NCBI GenBank assembly: GCA_902521465.1
Contig: CABYRL010000005.1
Location: 26,864-90,863, forward strand
DNA length: 64,000 nucleotides
Direction: 5' to 3'
Origin: an uncultured Alphaproteobacteria bacterium
Lineage (GTDB): Bacteria > Pseudomonadota > Alphaproteobacteria > HIMB59
Shown here piece by piece: positions 6,200 to 17,007 of the stretch (the first letter of the stretch is position 1; each line of letters starts with the position of its first letter). The notes under the pieces were generated by a model. That model did not search any database. It had not been told where the DNA came from and worked only from the letters and a program-made list of their open reading frames with translations. Made by a program: the position numbers and the translations under genes.

Positions 6200-7636
6200 T
6201 TATATCTTTTGCTTTACAACTATAGTCTGATTTAAATTTTCAACCTCAAATAGTTCCTCATCCCCATTAGTCCATTTAATTTTAATCTTAAACTCATTTT
6301 CATTATCTCTAATTCCATAATGAGCAACTGGCTCCATTTGACACAGATAACCTGATCCGGCATCGATTGTTTTAGAATGAGTTCTTTCATTTGTGTATAA
6401 AGTTACAGTCGCCCCTCTAGCTGGTGCACTATGAACATTTAAAGGTCTAATTCTTAAAAAAGATCTTTTCTCATCATTGTGGTATTTAAATAGTGTCAAT
6501 GGTTGAGCACCAGACTCACCATGTGATAAAAGAAGCTCTAGCACTCCATCATTATCAATATCTGCAACTGCTGCTCCCGTTCCAAGTCCATTTGGCTCTA
6601 GAGCTTGCTCTAGTTTAATTTCTTCAAAAACACCGTTTTCAATTATTTTATAAAGTCTATTTGGTTCTCCTATGTTATTTAGAAATACCTCATCATAACC
6701 ATCATTATCAAAATCTGCAGAAATTACTGTTCTAATTTTTGATGGCTCATCAAAGTTAGAGTTAGCAATGTTTTTAAATTTATCGTTATCTAAAACGTAG
6801 GCTCTATTAAAACCTTCCCAATTACCGTTTAGAATATCAAGTCTTCCTCGATAAAGGATGTCAGATAATGCTGTTCCTCTTCCATTTTGGTAAATATCTT
6901 TGACATTCATTTGACTAGCGACATCTGAATACTTTCCATTTTGATTTAGATAAAGAAAATTAGGACCTCTTTCATTAGCCGCAAATACATCTATTTGCTC
7001 TGATAAGATATGACCAGCAACTACAGCTCTACCTCCTGTAACTTTATCAAGTCCCAGGCTTGTAGCTAGATCCACAACTCTATTATCAATGAACTCATAA
7101 AATCTTGTTGGACCACCATAATTTGCAACATAAATACCATAATTTCCATTACCAACTCTGTCGACACAAACTACTGATCTTCCTGCTGTTAAATTCAATT
7201 CACTTTGATTAATTTCTTTTTCGAATAAGTCCTCTATTGCATTCTGTGAATTTATTAAAAGCCTGTCTGAGTACATTTTCATGCCACTGTAGGTATCAGT
7301 GTTAAGAAAATAAATTTCCTCAAGACCATCTTTATCTATATCACATGCAGCAACACCAATTGTAGACCTCTCAGGGTCAGAAAAAATATTATCAGTAATT
7401 TTATTTTCAAGTCTTTCTCCGTTAAAACCTAAAGCTAGATTACTAAATCTAAATCCTGTAACTATAAATTCGTCATTACCATCATTATCAAAATCGGTTA
7501 CAGCCACCCCGTAACTTAGTCTAGCACTTTGATCAGGTAATAAATTACTTATATTTTTGAAAAAGCTTTTTTCTGCATATACATTCATAGAATAAAAAAT
7601 AAATAAAAATAAAAACGGAATTTTATAAAATTTCAT
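6200..7636 (-). CDS. Secreted FG-GAP/VCBS repeat protein with C-terminal ASPIC/UnbV domain (CRTAC1-like)
   Basis: A signal peptide (about residues 1-22, ending VYAEKS) is followed by repeated FG-GAP blades with calcium-binding loops such as DFDNDGNDEF, DIDKDGLEEI, DFDNDGYDEV and DIDNDGVLEL, consistent with a beta-propeller. The last 100 residues carry the UnbV/ASPIC pattern: ARGATVTLY, GSGYLCQMEP and HYGIRDN. Such proteins are exported or surface-attached; their ligand is usually unknown. It converges with the ATP-grasp gene. Confidence 0.85.
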   Translation of the reverse strand: MKFYKIPFLFLFIFYSMNVYAEKSFFKNISNLLPDQSARLSYGVAVTDFDNDGNDEFIVTGFRFSNLALGFNGERLENKITDNIFSDPERSTIGVAACDIDKDGLEEIYFLNTDTYSGMKMYSDRLLINSQNAIEDLFEKEINQSELNLTAGRSVVCVDRVGNGNYGIYVANYGGPTRFYEFIDNRVVDLATSLGLDKVTGGRAVVAGHILSEQIDVFAANERGPNFLYLNQNGKYSDVASQMNVKDIYQNGRGTALSDILYRGRLDILNGNWEGFNRAYVLDNDKFKNIANSNFDEPSKIRTVISADFDNDGYDEVFLNNIGEPNRLYKIIENGVFEEIKLEQALEPNGLGTGAAVADIDNDGVLELLLSHGESGAQPLTLFKYHNDEKRSFLRIRPLNVHSAPARGATVTLYTNERTHSKTIDAGSGYLCQMEPVAHYGIRDNENEFKIKIKWTNGDEELFEVENLNQTIVVKQKI

Positions 7637-7679
7637 ATAATTAATACTATTTTTTTGATGATCTAGATTTAGATATGAT

Positions 7680-8429
7680 TTGTACCACTATCAAGTGTAC
7701 ATAAAATTTATAACTTTTATTAATAATAATATCATTTTAGCTGTTATCACTATTTTACTTGCATTGATTGTTAATAAAAATTCTTACTCTACTGAAATTA
7801 CAAAAAATGAAGCTTACTACTATGATACACTTGCCGAAAACTGGATTAATATATTTCCAGATGGGAATAGGAATGCCGCAGGACCAAAGTTTTTTAAATA
7901 TCTTATAGATCAAGACCTTAGTTTTGACGATTTTGTTGAATTCAATAAAAGATATTGCCCAGTATCTGGTTCATTGATAGCTCCTGGATCTGAGCCTGCA
8001 TTTATAAGTATGAACGAGGTCGACTCGGATAATAAAGTATGTGGTGATATGTATCGCTGTTGTTGGCCATGTGTTTGTGATTCAATGAAATATGCAAAAG
8101 CTATGGAAATATCACATAAATTTCAAGGTATTGAAGAAAAATTTACTGTTATGACTATTGATAACCCCTGTGGTAAAGAGGAATTTCCACTTGAGGTAAA
8201 TCGAGATTATTTTTGTATTGGCGAAAAGATGAATTTAGATCAAGTCTTTGCAGTTGATCAAAAAATGATAATTGGCTTATTGCACAAACCAACTAGTTGT
8301 AATAGCAGTGATCTTTTAGCAATTAACAACCACCCTGTAGTTGGGCAACAATGTAAGATTAGAAACTCTACTAAAGAAGAGGAACTTATTTCTGGGATGG
8401 GTGATATATTTATAAAGCTATCCAAATAA
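7680..8429 (+). CDS. Exported cysteine-rich protein of unknown function
   Basis: The 249-aa frame starts at TTG. No better in-frame start exists before the hydrophobic export segment (about residues 18-35), so the start is uncertain. The mature part has many Cys in clusters: RYCPVSGS, then VCGDMYRCCWPCVCD near residue 120-135, then NPCGKE, YFCIGE, SCNSS and QQCKI. The CCWPCVC cluster could bind a metal or form disulfides. I do not recognise the family. The upstream gene is divergent (44 bp away). Confidence 0.65.
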   Translation: MYHYQVYIKFITFINNNIILAVITILLALIVNKNSYSTEITKNEAYYYDTLAENWINIFPDGNRNAAGPKFFKYLIDQDLSFDDFVEFNKRYCPVSGSLIAPGSEPAFISMNEVDSDNKVCGDMYRCCWPCVCDSMKYAKAMEISHKFQGIEEKFTVMTIDNPCGKEEFPLEVNRDYFCIGEKMNLDQVFAVDQKMIIGLLHKPTSCNSSDLLAINNHPVVGQQCKIRNSTKEEELISGMGDIFIKLSK

Positions 8430-8442
8430 CTGTACAAAAAAA

Positions 8443-8628
8443 TTAATTTTTTAAAGCATAATCACCGTATATAATTGTATTACTACTTTTTAGTCTATAT
8501 TTTTTTACAATTCTTACTGACTTGTATTTATTTCTCAGTTTTCTTAACTCTATAGAGGCCTCTTTTCTGTATTTTTTATTTTTCCACCAAGATGAATTAC
8601 CAATCTCTAAAGTAATTATTTTAATCAT
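8443..8628 (-). CDS. Hypothetical small basic protein, 61 aa
   Basis: The product is short and Lys/Arg-rich, with a Trp-Trp pair (GNSSWWKNKK) and no membrane segment. It overlaps the end of the YqaA-like gene upstream by 4 bp on the same strand, suggesting co-translation. No family is recognised. Confidence 0.45.
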   Translation of the reverse strand: MIKIITLEIGNSSWWKNKKYRKEASIELRKLRNKYKSVRIVKKYRLKSSNTIIYGDYALKN

Positions 8629-9056
8629 TTAAAAATAATAAATATTAAAAAAATATACCTAGATGTTTTTGAGATACTAATAAGAAGTAAAAAAGTGAAA
8701 AACTTTACTCTTAATATTCCTGCTACTATAGTAAGAGGATCTCCAATGATTGGTACCCATGCCAATAATAATGACCAAATGCCATATTTTTTAAAATAAA
8801 TTTCACCTTTTGCAATTTGCCTCTCATTGGCTGGGAACCACTTCTTATCTTTAAAAATTAATATTTTTTTTCCTAAATACCAATTAACTGATGATCCAAG
8901 AATATTTCCAAAACTTGCAATAACCAAAAGTAAATATTTATCAAATGAGTCTGTTAATAGCATTGTCGATAAAACTAATTCAGAGGAGAGCGGGAGAATT
9001 GTAGCTGCTAAAAAACTTATTATAAATAATTGAAAATATGAAATTAATATTATCAC
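8625..9056 (-). CDS. YqaA-family (DedA/SNARE-associated) membrane protein
   Basis: The 143-aa membrane protein has the features of the small YqaA branch of DedA proteins: SSELVLSTML near residue 25, GNILGSSVNWYLGK around residues 50-63, a polar loop FKKYGIWSLLLAWVPIIGDP, and a final hydrophobic segment. The family is linked to membrane homeostasis and lipid or solute flipping, though YqaA itself is poorly characterised. It sits between two small minus-strand genes. Confidence 0.8.
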   Translation of the reverse strand: MIILISYFQLFIISFLAATILPLSSELVLSTMLLTDSFDKYLLLVIASFGNILGSSVNWYLGKKILIFKDKKWFPANERQIAKGEIYFKKYGIWSLLLAWVPIIGDPLTIVAGILRVKFFTFLLLISISKTSRYIFLIFIIFK

Positions 9057-9067
9057 ATTACTAACAT

Positions 9068-9481
9068 TTAAATATAAGTTTCAGCTTTTAAAATATCTAA
9101 TATTAACATAAAGGTAAAATAACCTGCATTTATGAATACGATAAAACTAAACATATAAACAATCTCTTTAGAAACATTTTCACTTACAAAATTAGGGAAA
9201 AAATATTTTCCAAGAAGAAAACTTATTTCTGAATATATTATTGTTATTGTAGCTGCTATAAAAAGAACGTAAGTAAATTTACCAAAAAAATTGACAACAA
9301 ATAAGCTAGCAAAAGCAATAAATAATAAAAAAAGAGAAGAATATATTGATAAATTTGAAACTGTTAATTTTTTTTTATAAATTTTTCTTGTTAAAAGTAG
9401 AATAAAAAAAATTATTGTTAAAATAATCGAAACTATAAAAACCTTCGTGTTATAAAGAGAGTCTGTAAAAAAAAGTTCCAA
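9068..9481 (-). CDS. Hypothetical membrane protein, 137 aa
   Basis: Four hydrophobic segments are visible (about residues 14-30, 45-62, 67-90 and 108-130), separated by short basic loops. The start is a TTG. No family motif is recognised. It lies 11 bp upstream of yqaA on the same strand and follows a 30-aa single-helix ORF, so it is probably part of a small operon of membrane proteins. Confidence 0.55.
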   Translation of the reverse strand: MELFFTDSLYNTKVFIVSIILTIIFFILLLTRKIYKKKLTVSNLSIYSSLFLLFIAFASLFVVNFFGKFTYVLFIAATITIIYSEISFLLGKYFFPNFVSENVSKEIVYMFSFIVFINAGYFTFMLILDILKAETYI

Positions 9482-9484
9482 AAA

Positions 9485-9577
9485 TTATTTTTTTCTAATT
9501 TTTCTGATAGTCATTATTGAGAGGAACAATACAAAGAATATTAAAGCAAATGCTCCAATTAAAAATATCCATTTCAT
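9485..9577 (-). CDS. Tiny single-helix membrane peptide, 30 aa
   Basis: MKWIFLIGAFALIFFVLFLS is followed by a short basic tail, TIRKIRKK. It is one membrane helix with a positive C-terminus, ending 3 bp before the next membrane-protein gene on the same strand. It is plausible as a real microprotein because the helix is intact and the spacing is operon-like. Confidence 0.4.
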   Translation of the reverse strand: MKWIFLIGAFALIFFVLFLSIMTIRKIRKK

Positions 9578-9612
9578 AAATTAATTATACAAATTTTGCT
9601 TTAAGTTGAAAG

Positions 9613-12192
9613 TTATGATCTCAAAACCCTAAGGTTTTTATTAGCAATTACTAATCCGTATTTATCTTTAGTGAAAATTAATTTATCTTCAATATTCTCG
9701 CCTATATCTAAAATTACCTCTGATAAGGGGTTTAAAACTTCATCTTGTAACAATCTTTTCAAAGGTCTGGCCCCAAATAACGGATCAAAACCTTTTTCTT
9801 TCAAGTAGTTAAAGGCTTCATCAGTAAAACCAATTGAAATACCTTTTGAAGAGATTCTTTGTTCAATTAATTGAATTTGGTTATTTAAAATCGCACTAAT
9901 ATTTCCTTTTGATAATTTGTTAAAGAGTATTATGTCATCAATTCTATTTAAAAATTCTAGTCGAAAATGATTTTTAAGCTCTTCAAGGGCTAAGTTCTTT
10001 TTTGTTGTATAGTCAAAATTTTCATCAATAGGAATTTGTGAGCCAATGTTAGAAGTCATAATGATAAGGGTATTTTTAAAATTTACTATTTTTCCTTTTG
10101 AGTCTGTTAACCTACCATCATCTAAAATTTGCAGTAGAATATTAAATACATCAGGGTGCGCTTTTTCAATTTCATCAAATAAAATTACTTGGTAGGGGCG
10201 TCTGCGAACAGAGTCAGTTAACTTCCCACCATCATCGTAACCAACATAACCTGGAGGAGATCCAATAAGCTTACTAACTGAGTGTTTTTCCATATACTCG
10301 GACATGTCAAGTCTTAGCATTTGCTTTTCGTTATCAAAAACATACTCTGCTAGTGCTTTTGATAATTCAGTTTTTCCTACACCAGTTGGGCCTAAAAAAA
10401 GGAAGGACCCCAAAGGTTTATCAGGATCTTGAAGACCTGCTTTTGAAATCTTAATTGCCTTAGACACTTTCTCAATAGCATCTTGTTGCCCAATAACTCT
10501 TTTTTCTAACAGTTTTTCTATGTTTATTAACTTATCTTTTTCGCCTCCGATAAGTTTTTCTAAAGGTATACCCGTCCATTTTGATACCACACTTGCGATA
10601 TCTTCAGCATTAATCACTTCATTTATTATTGTAGCCTGCTCTTTTTTATTCAATTCTTCATACTCTTTTTGAAGACTAGGGAGCAAGCCATACATGATTT
10701 CACTTGCTTTTGTTAAATCACCACTTCTTTGAGCACCCTCGAGGTCTTCTTTTGCTTGATCAATTCGTTCATTTAAATTTCTTTTTGTATCTAGTATCTT
10801 TTTTTCTGACTCCCAAGTGCTATTGAGTATATTTAGTTTTTCTTGAATATCTGATATTTGACTTTCAATTTTTTCATTTTTTTTCTCATCTTTTTCATTA
10901 TCTTTTGAAAGAACGTTTTTTTCCATCTGTAGTTTAATAAGATCTCTGTCAAGCTGGTCTATTTCCTCAGGTTTACTGTCAATTTCCATTTTAACTTTAC
11001 TTGCTGCCTCATCCATTAAATCAATCGCTTTATCAGGCAAAAAACGATCAGTTATATATCGATCAGATAATTGAACTGATGATAAAATAGCCTCATCACT
11101 AATTCTTATTCCATGATGGATTTCATATTTTTCTTTTAGACCTCTTAAAATAGCAACAGCATCCGTCGAAGAGGGCTCATTAACAAAAACTGGTTGAAAA
11201 CGTCTAGTTAAAGCTGCATCTTTCTCAAAATATTTTTTATACTCATCTAAAGTTGTTGCACCAACGCAATGTAATTCACCTCTAGCTAATGCTGGCTTTA
11301 ACATGTTGGATGCATCCATAGCTCCATCTGTCTTTCCAGCACCAACAAGCGTATGAATTTCATCTATAAATAAAATAATTGAACCATTTTGTTTATGAAT
11401 TTCTTTTAAAACGTTTTGAAGTCTTTCTTCAAATTCTCCACGATACTTGGCACCAGCAAGCAATAATCCAAGATCAAGAATACGAATAACTTTATTTTCT
11501 AATGAGCGTGGAACATCTTTATTTGTTATTCTCTGTGCTAAACCCTCTATCAATGCAGTTTTGCCTACACCAGGGTCTCCAATTAATATTGGATTATTTT
11601 TAGTTCTCCTTGATAAAACTTGAATAGTTCTTCTAATTTCCTCATCTCTTCCAATAACCGGATCTAACTCTCTTTTTTGTGCCTTTTGAGTAACATTGAT
11701 TGTATACTTTTCTAAAGCGTTAAAATTATCATCAGAATTTTCGCTTTCAGATTTTCCATCTTTTCTAAACTCTTGAATTTTTGTTTTAACTAATCCAAGA
11801 CTTAGCCCATTTTTTTTTAATATTTTTTCAATTTGGTCATCTGATTTTATACAACTTAAAAATAAAGAGTCGATCGATACAAAACTATCTTGATTAGACT
11901 TTGCAATTTTTTCTGCATCTTCAAAAAGACTCAATAATTTAGGATCAGCATAAATTTGACTACTGTTTGAGTTATTTACTTGTTCTTTAGATAATATTTC
12001 AGAAATAGTTGTTTTAATTATACCGGTGTTAATTTTCTCAAAAATTTTGTTAATTAATTCATGATTGGAATTTAATAATTCATTAAAAATATGAATAGGG
12101 GCAATTTTTTGATGTTTTTTACTTAATGCTAAATTTTGTGCAGAATTAATAATTTTTTTTGAACTATTAGTATATTTTTCAAAATTCATCAT
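9613..12192 (-). CDS. clpB: ATP-dependent disaggregase ClpB
   Basis: The 859-aa product is full length. It has an N-terminal Clp repeat domain (about 1-150) and a first AAA+ module with Walker A GDPGVGKT (205-212) and Walker [13 protein letters not shown] Glu/Lys-rich middle coiled coil follows (about 400-530). The second AAA+ module has GPTGVGKT and [14 protein letters not shown]. The long coiled-coil middle domain separates it from ClpA and ClpC. ClpB works with DnaK to dissolve aggregates after heat stress. The next + gene begins 22 bp upstream of its start on the other strand. Confidence 0.97.
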   Translation of the reverse strand: MMNFEKYTNSSKKIINSAQNLALSKKHQKIAPIHIFNELLNSNHELINKIFEKINTGIIKTTISEILSKEQVNNSNSSQIYADPKLLSLFEDAEKIAKSNQDSFVSIDSLFLSCIKSDDQIEKILKKNGLSLGLVKTKIQEFRKDGKSESENSDDNFNALEKYTINVTQKAQKRELDPVIGRDEEIRRTIQVLSRRTKNNPILIGDPGVGKTALIEGLAQRITNKDVPRSLENKVIRILDLGLLLAGAKYRGEFEERLQNVLKEIHKQNGSIILFIDEIHTLVGAGKTDGAMDASNMLKPALARGELHCVGATTLDEYKKYFEKDAALTRRFQPVFVNEPSSTDAVAILRGLKEKYEIHHGIRISDEAILSSVQLSDRYITDRFLPDKAIDLMDEAASKVKMEIDSKPEEIDQLDRDLIKLQMEKNVLSKDNEKDEKKNEKIESQISDIQEKLNILNSTWESEKKILDTKRNLNERIDQAKEDLEGAQRSGDLTKASEIMYGLLPSLQKEYEELNKKEQATIINEVINAEDIASVVSKWTGIPLEKLIGGEKDKLINIEKLLEKRVIGQQDAIEKVSKAIKISKAGLQDPDKPLGSFLFLGPTGVGKTELSKALAEYVFDNEKQMLRLDMSEYMEKHSVSKLIGSPPGYVGYDDGGKLTDSVRRRPYQVILFDEIEKAHPDVFNILLQILDDGRLTDSKGKIVNFKNTLIIMTSNIGSQIPIDENFDYTTKKNLALEELKNHFRLEFLNRIDDIILFNKLSKGNISAILNNQIQLIEQRISSKGISIGFTDEAFNYLKEKGFDPLFGARPLKRLLQDEVLNPLSEVILDIGENIEDKLIFTKDKYGLVIANKNLRVLRS

Positions 12193-12214
12193 ATAATTTA
12201 TTTGGTAATAATTT

Positions 12215-12322
12215 ATGAAGAAACAAGACCTAACAAAAAAAAATTTTGAACAACAAAAAAAAGATAAATTAGCTCAAAAATTAAGAGAAAATCTAAAAAA
12301 AAGAAAAAAAATTAAGAAATAA
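12215..12322 (+). CDS. Small basic protein of 35 aa upstream of murA
   Basis: The ORF reads MKKQDLTKKNFEQQKKDKLA and continues with a Lys/Arg-rich tail (about half the residues are basic), ending 3 bp before the murA ATG. A short basic ORF upstream of murA, with a LRENLKKRK-type end, is a recurring alphaproteobacterial arrangement. The biochemical role is unknown. It is too small to judge by coding statistics; position and composition support it. Confidence 0.6.
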   Translation: MKKQDLTKKNFEQQKKDKLAQKLRENLKKRKKIKK

Positions 12323-12325
12323 ATA

Positions 12326-13582
12326 ATGCAAACGGTAGTTATAAAAGGTCCTTCAACCTTGAGAGGGCAAATAAAAATCTCTGGTTCAAAAAATGCTTCT
12401 TTGCCTATTATCATTTCGACTCTCTTGGCAAAAGATGAGTGTCTCATTCATAATGTACCTAACCTTAGAGATACAAGATTTTTAATCTCTATTTTAAAAG
12501 ATTTAGGTTGTGATATTGATTTTCAAAAAAACACTCTATTTGTTAAAAGTTCTGCCATTACAAAAAAATCAGCTGATTACGAATATGTTCGTCAAATGAG
12601 AGCATCGATTGTTATTTTAGGACCTGCGATTTCAAGATATAAAAAATTTAAAATAGCTCTTCCTGGTGGTTGCTCAATTGGCACTAGAGGTATTGATTTG
12701 CACTTAAATGCTCTAAAGTTAATGGGTGTAAAAATCTCAATAAAAAATGGTTATGTAATAGCTGAGAGAAAAAAAAATAATTTAAACTCAATTGACCATA
12801 AATTTCCAAAAATTAGCGTAGGTGCAACACAAAATATTTTAATGGCAGCTAGTCTTGCTAGTGGAAAAAGTACATTAAAAAATTGTGCCATCGAGCCCGA
12901 AGTCATAGATTTAATTAATTTTCTGAATAAATGTGGTGCACTTATAAAAGTAAAAAATAGGACAATTACAGTTAGAGGTGTAGAAGAATTAAAACTTCAG
13001 GATTATAAAGTAATACCTGACAGAATAGAAGCTGGTTCATATATTTTAGCAACTATGGCAACAAAAGGGAGACTCAAATTGAATAACTTCAATCCAAAAG
13101 ACCTAGCTCTTCCTTTGAAAGTTTACAAAGAAATGGGTCTAAAAATAAAAAAGCTATCTAATTCCTCTTATGAAATTTACTGTAAAAAACTTAAATCAAT
13201 AAAAAAAATTTCTACTAAAGAATTCCCAGGATACCCTACAGATTTACAGGCTCAGCTAATAGCAACACAACTTAAGTCTGGTTTAAAGTCGAAAGTAGTC
13301 GAAAATATATTTGAAAATAGATTTATCCATATACCAGAGCTAAGAAGATTTGGTGCCAATTTATCAATTAAAGGAAAAACAGTAACAATTGATAAAACAT
13401 CTGATTTACAGGGTGCAGAGGTCATGGCGACAGATATAAGGGCTAGTTTTTCTCTTATAATTGCAGCAATGATGTCTAAGGGAAAAACTGTAATAAATAG
13501 AATTTACCACCTTGATAGAGGATATGAAGATTTTGATTTAAAATTAAAAAAATGTGGCGTAAATATTATTAGAAAAAAATGA
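12326..13582 (+). CDS. murA: UDP-N-acetylglucosamine 1-carboxyvinyltransferase (MurA)
   Basis: The 418-aa product has the usual EPSP-synthase-like fold and length. KISGSKNASLP (17-27) is the substrate-binding start. The catalytic Cys is at residue 116 in PGGCSIGTRGIDLH, where E. coli has Cys115 (the fosfomycin target). The C-terminal YHLDRGYEDF is conserved. It transfers enolpyruvate from PEP to UDP-GlcNAc, the first committed step of peptidoglycan synthesis. It overlaps hisG by 4 bp. Confidence 0.97.
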   Translation: MQTVVIKGPSTLRGQIKISGSKNASLPIIISTLLAKDECLIHNVPNLRDTRFLISILKDLGCDIDFQKNTLFVKSSAITKKSADYEYVRQMRASIVILGPAISRYKKFKIALPGGCSIGTRGIDLHLNALKLMGVKISIKNGYVIAERKKNNLNSIDHKFPKISVGATQNILMAASLASGKSTLKNCAIEPEVIDLINFLNKCGALIKVKNRTITVRGVEELKLQDYKVIPDRIEAGSYILATMATKGRLKLNNFNPKDLALPLKVYKEMGLKIKKLSNSSYEIYCKKLKSIKKISTKEFPGYPTDLQAQLIATQLKSGLKSKVVENIFENRFIHIPELRRFGANLSIKGKTVTIDKTSDLQGAEVMATDIRASFSLIIAAMMSKGKTVINRIYHLDRGYEDFDLKLKKCGVNIIRKK

Positions 13583-14214
13583 AAAATCAAAATTTAATAA
13601 TTGCCTGCCCTAAAGGGAGGTTAGAAGAAAAAGTTGTAAAATTTCTATCAGACAAAGGCTTAAGAATCGAAGAAGCTTTCTTCAACGATAGTGTTAGAAA
13701 ATTAACTTTTGATACAAATCTTAACGAGATAAAAGTAATAAAGTTAAAACCATCTGATATTCGATCATATATTATGCTAGGTGCAGCTGATATTGGATTT
13801 GTTGGATATGACGAGATTCTTGAAAACAGCTCAGAAAATATTGTTCTTTTAAAAAAAACTAATATAGGAAAGTGTAGAATATCAATAGCTTCAAATAAGA
13901 AAAAAATTAATTTTTCGGAAAAGAAAATTTTTAAAGTTGCAACAAAATTTAAAAATATCTCTGAAAATTATTTTAAAGATTTAAATATACAGACTGAAAC
14001 AATAAAATTAAACGGTTCTATCGAACTTGCTGTAAAATATGGAATAGCTGATTTTATCTTAGATTTAGTTCAATCAGGTAAGACATTAAAAGACAATCAG
14101 CTTTATGAAAATGTAGTAATAAACAATAACATTTCAACTGTAATAATTAGTAGCTATTTTGCATACGATTTAAAAAAAAAATTTATTAAAAAACTTTTAA
14201 TGCAAGGTTTATAA
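13579..14214 (+). CDS. hisG: ATP phosphoribosyltransferase, short form (HisG-S)
   Basis: The 211-aa enzyme contains ACPKGRLEEKV, the GAADIGFVGYDE loop and a PRPP-binding region, DFILDLVQSGKTL. It performs the first step of histidine biosynthesis. The C-terminal regulatory domain of long HisG is missing, so by family knowledge it should need HisZ for activity and feedback; hisZ is not in this window. It overlaps murA and touches hisD (1-bp overlap), giving a murA-hisG-hisD operon. Confidence 0.93.
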   Translation: MKNQNLIIACPKGRLEEKVVKFLSDKGLRIEEAFFNDSVRKLTFDTNLNEIKVIKLKPSDIRSYIMLGAADIGFVGYDEILENSSENIVLLKKTNIGKCRISIASNKKKINFSEKKIFKVATKFKNISENYFKDLNIQTETIKLNGSIELAVKYGIADFILDLVQSGKTLKDNQLYENVVINNNISTVIISSYFAYDLKKKFIKKLLMQGL

Positions 14215-15485
14215 TGAAGTTTGTAAATAAAAAATGGATTTATGATCATCTCAACTCATATGTCAATACAAATTCTAATGTAAGTTTTACTGTAAAAAAA
14301 ATTATACAGGACATAAAAAAAAATAAGGATTTGGCTTTATTAAAGTATGTTAAAAAGTTTGAGAACAAAAAAGCAAATTTAAAAAGTATCATAATTCCAA
14401 AAAAAACTTTAAAAGAAGCTTATAATTCTCTTTCAAATGAAAGTAAAAAGTCTCTTAAATTAGCTTACAAAAGAATTTTTTATTACCACTCAAAACAAAA
14501 AAAATCTTCATATTCTTTCAAAGATCAACTCGACTCAAAGTTTTACATTGAATGGAAACCAATTGAAAATGTTGGTTTATACATCCCTGGTGGGTTAGCC
14601 TCTTATCCCTCAACTGTTCTTATGACAGCTATACCTGCAAAAATAGCCAAGGTGCCAAATATTATGATTTGCGTTCCCTCTCAAAATGGACAAACATCAA
14701 AATTAACTCTTGCAGCTGCATATTTATGTGGTGCAAATGTTGTTTACAATATTGGTGGTGCTCAAGCTATCGCAGCTCTCGCTTTTGGCACAAAAATTAT
14801 AAAAAAGGCGGATAAAGTATTTGGCCCAGGAAATCAATACGTTGCTGAAGCAAAAAAACAATTATTTGGAGTTATAGGAATAGATCTACCAGCTGGTCCA
14901 TCTGAGGTACTAGTCATTGCTAATTATAATTCTAATCCTATTTGGATAGCCTACGATGTTCTCGCCCAAGGTGAACATGACCCTAATGCAAAAACGTATG
15001 TTTTATCTAAATCCAAAAATATTTTAATTAAAGTTAAAAATGAACTAAAACGAATAATGGAAGAGATAAAATTAAAAAATGTCGATCAATCTATAAAAAA
15101 TAATTGCAGTTTAATTTTAGCTAAGAGTCAAAAAGAAATATATGAAATTTCAAATCTTATTGCTCCAGAGCACCTTCATATTCATGATAAATTTAATAAA
15201 AATATATTAAAAAATATAAAAAATGCAGGATCTGTATTTTTAGGTGAAAAATCCCCTGTAGCTTTGGGAGATTATACAATTGGAACAAATCACGTGTTAC
15301 CTACAGATCAAACTGCAAAATTTTCATCTGGTTTGAGTGTTGATGATTTCACAAAAAAAACAGTTTTCATTGATCCTGGAAAAAAAACTCTTAAGAAAAT
15401 AGCAAATCACACAATTAATCTTGCAAGACAAGAGGGTCTGGAGGCACATGCTTTATCAGTTGAAATTAGAAAGATCAAACCATAA
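14214..15485 (+). CDS. hisD: Histidinol dehydrogenase (HisD)
   Basis: The 423-aa protein has the complete set of HisD blocks: [56 protein letters not shown] and PEHLHIH (Zn and substrate ligands), and the end HALSVEIRK. It catalyses the last two oxidations of histidine synthesis with NAD. It follows hisG directly and precedes infA by 11 bp. Confidence 0.97.
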   Translation: MKFVNKKWIYDHLNSYVNTNSNVSFTVKKIIQDIKKNKDLALLKYVKKFENKKANLKSIIIPKKTLKEAYNSLSNESKKSLKLAYKRIFYYHSKQKKSSYSFKDQLDSKFYIEWKPIENVGLYIPGGLASYPSTVLMTAIPAKIAKVPNIMICVPSQNGQTSKLTLAAAYLCGANVVYNIGGAQAIAALAFGTKIIKKADKVFGPGNQYVAEAKKQLFGVIGIDLPAGPSEVLVIANYNSNPIWIAYDVLAQGEHDPNAKTYVLSKSKNILIKVKNELKRIMEEIKLKNVDQSIKNNCSLILAKSQKEIYEISNLIAPEHLHIHDKFNKNILKNIKNAGSVFLGEKSPVALGDYTIGTNHVLPTDQTAKFSSGLSVDDFTKKTVFIDPGKKTLKKIANHTINLARQEGLEAHALSVEIRKIKP

Positions 15486-15496
15486 AATACAATAAT

Positions 15497-15718
15497 ATGT
15501 CCAAAGAAGATGCAATAGAATTTCAAGGTGTAGTTTCTGAGCTACTTCCAAATGCTATGTTTAAAGTTAAGCTAGATAATGACCATGAAGTCATAGCCCA
15601 TACATCTGGAAAAATGAGGAAGAATAGAATTAGAGTACTCGCAGGAGACCGAGTAACAGTTGAAATGACACCATATGATTTAACTAAGGGCAGAATAACA
15701 TTTAGGTCTAAGAACTAA
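15497..15718 (+). CDS. infA: Translation initiation factor IF-1
   Basis: The 73-aa OB-fold protein reads [20 protein letters not shown], then [20 protein letters not shown], and ends [13 protein letters not shown]. Length and sequence are canonical. It binds the 30S A site during initiation. It is followed after 28 bp by the ribonuclease G/E gene, behind a GGAG ribosome binding site. Confidence 0.97.
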   Translation: MSKEDAIEFQGVVSELLPNAMFKVKLDNDHEVIAHTSGKMRKNRIRVLAGDRVTVEMTPYDLTKGRITFRSKN

Positions 15719-15746
15719 TGAATAATTTTTTAAAAGGAGTAATGCC

Positions 15747-16874
15747 ATGTCTACAAAACTTATTGTTACAAACTATAAAAATTTTAAGTGCGGAGTTAAA
15801 CTAAATGAAGGGGAATTGGTTAATATTCGCTTTCAACCCAACGAAGATGTTCAAATTGGTGATATCTATAAAGTAAAAATTACAGAAATCTTACCTAATG
15901 ATAGTGGGGCTTTCGTTTCTTACGGTAACGGAGATCAAAGAGGTTTCTTTAAAAGAATTAACTTTCCTAATGGTGATAAGGCGCATGAGGGACAATCTTT
16001 ATTGCTTCAAGTAAGAAGTATAGGCTCAAAAGATAAAGTTCATCTTTTTACAAATAATGTCATTTTAACTGGTAAATTTATAAATTTATTACCATATGGT
16101 GACGAGATTATTTTAAGCAGAAGAACTAGAAAAAATTTAGATACAAATCAACAAGATAAAATTATGGATGCTCTTAGTGAGTCTGAAGTAGGATTGATAG
16201 CTAGGCATAATCTCGTTCCTGAAAACATAGAAATAGCTCAATCTGAGTTGAATGATTTAAATAATCAATGGAAAGAAATAGAATTAAATGCAAAAGAATT
16301 AAGTGATGAGGGTCTTGTTTTTCAAAATACATATTTTGATCAAAACTTTGTTTGTGATTACTCCGATAAAAACACTGATCAAATCATTTTTAGTGAAAAT
16401 GATCGATTTGAAAAAGTAAAAAAATGGGATGAAAAGCTAGACTCTACTTTTGCAAATCTATGTGAAGAAATGTCCAATGAACAAATTGAAGAGGTATTTA
16501 ATTTAGGTGAAAAGATAGATTATTTAATTGGTCATAATTACGATTTACCAAGTGGTGGTAATATAATGATTGGTAAAACAGATGCTCTTACAGCTATAGA
16601 TGTTAATACAGGTTCAGCAAAAAGATTTGATACAAATAGAGAGGCTATTCAATTAATTTCTAAGCTCATAAAATTAAAAAATATATCAGGAAAAGTAGTT
16701 ATTGACCCTGTAGCAAGTGATCAAAATACACTTAGAAAACTTGTAGGTATGTTAAAGAATGAATTTAGAGATGATTTAAGTATTACAAATGTTTATGGCT
16801 ACACAAGGGGAGGGCTTTTAGAGCTGAGCAGATCTAGGAACGATCGCTCTATTGATGAGTTAAATCTTCAATAG
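15747..16874 (+). CDS. rng: Minimal RNase E/G-family endoribonuclease
   Basis: The 375-aa protein has the S1-like region (about 35-110) and the DNase I-like catalytic core. Metal-binding Asp residues are visible in TAIDVNTGSAKRFDTN (about residue 280) and VVIDPVA (about 318), followed by GLLELSRSR. It ends there. The zinc-link CPxC segment, small domain and degradosome scaffold of larger RNase E proteins are absent. It should process or decay RNA. The infA neighbourhood matches other alphaproteobacteria, but the maf gene often found between them is missing. Confidence 0.85.
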   Translation: MSTKLIVTNYKNFKCGVKLNEGELVNIRFQPNEDVQIGDIYKVKITEILPNDSGAFVSYGNGDQRGFFKRINFPNGDKAHEGQSLLLQVRSIGSKDKVHLFTNNVILTGKFINLLPYGDEIILSRRTRKNLDTNQQDKIMDALSESEVGLIARHNLVPENIEIAQSELNDLNNQWKEIELNAKELSDEGLVFQNTYFDQNFVCDYSDKNTDQIIFSENDRFEKVKKWDEKLDSTFANLCEEMSNEQIEEVFNLGEKIDYLIGHNYDLPSGGNIMIGKTDALTAIDVNTGSAKRFDTNREAIQLISKLIKLKNISGKVVIDPVASDQNTLRKLVGMLKNEFRDDLSITNVYGYTRGGLLELSRSRNDRSIDELNLQ

Positions 16875-16884
16875 TTTTTAGAAG

Positions 16885-16960
<76 letters not shown>

Positions 16961-17007
16961 ATAGCGCATAATTCTTATTACAAATAGTCTCTTTTTACTA
17001 GTAAAAA

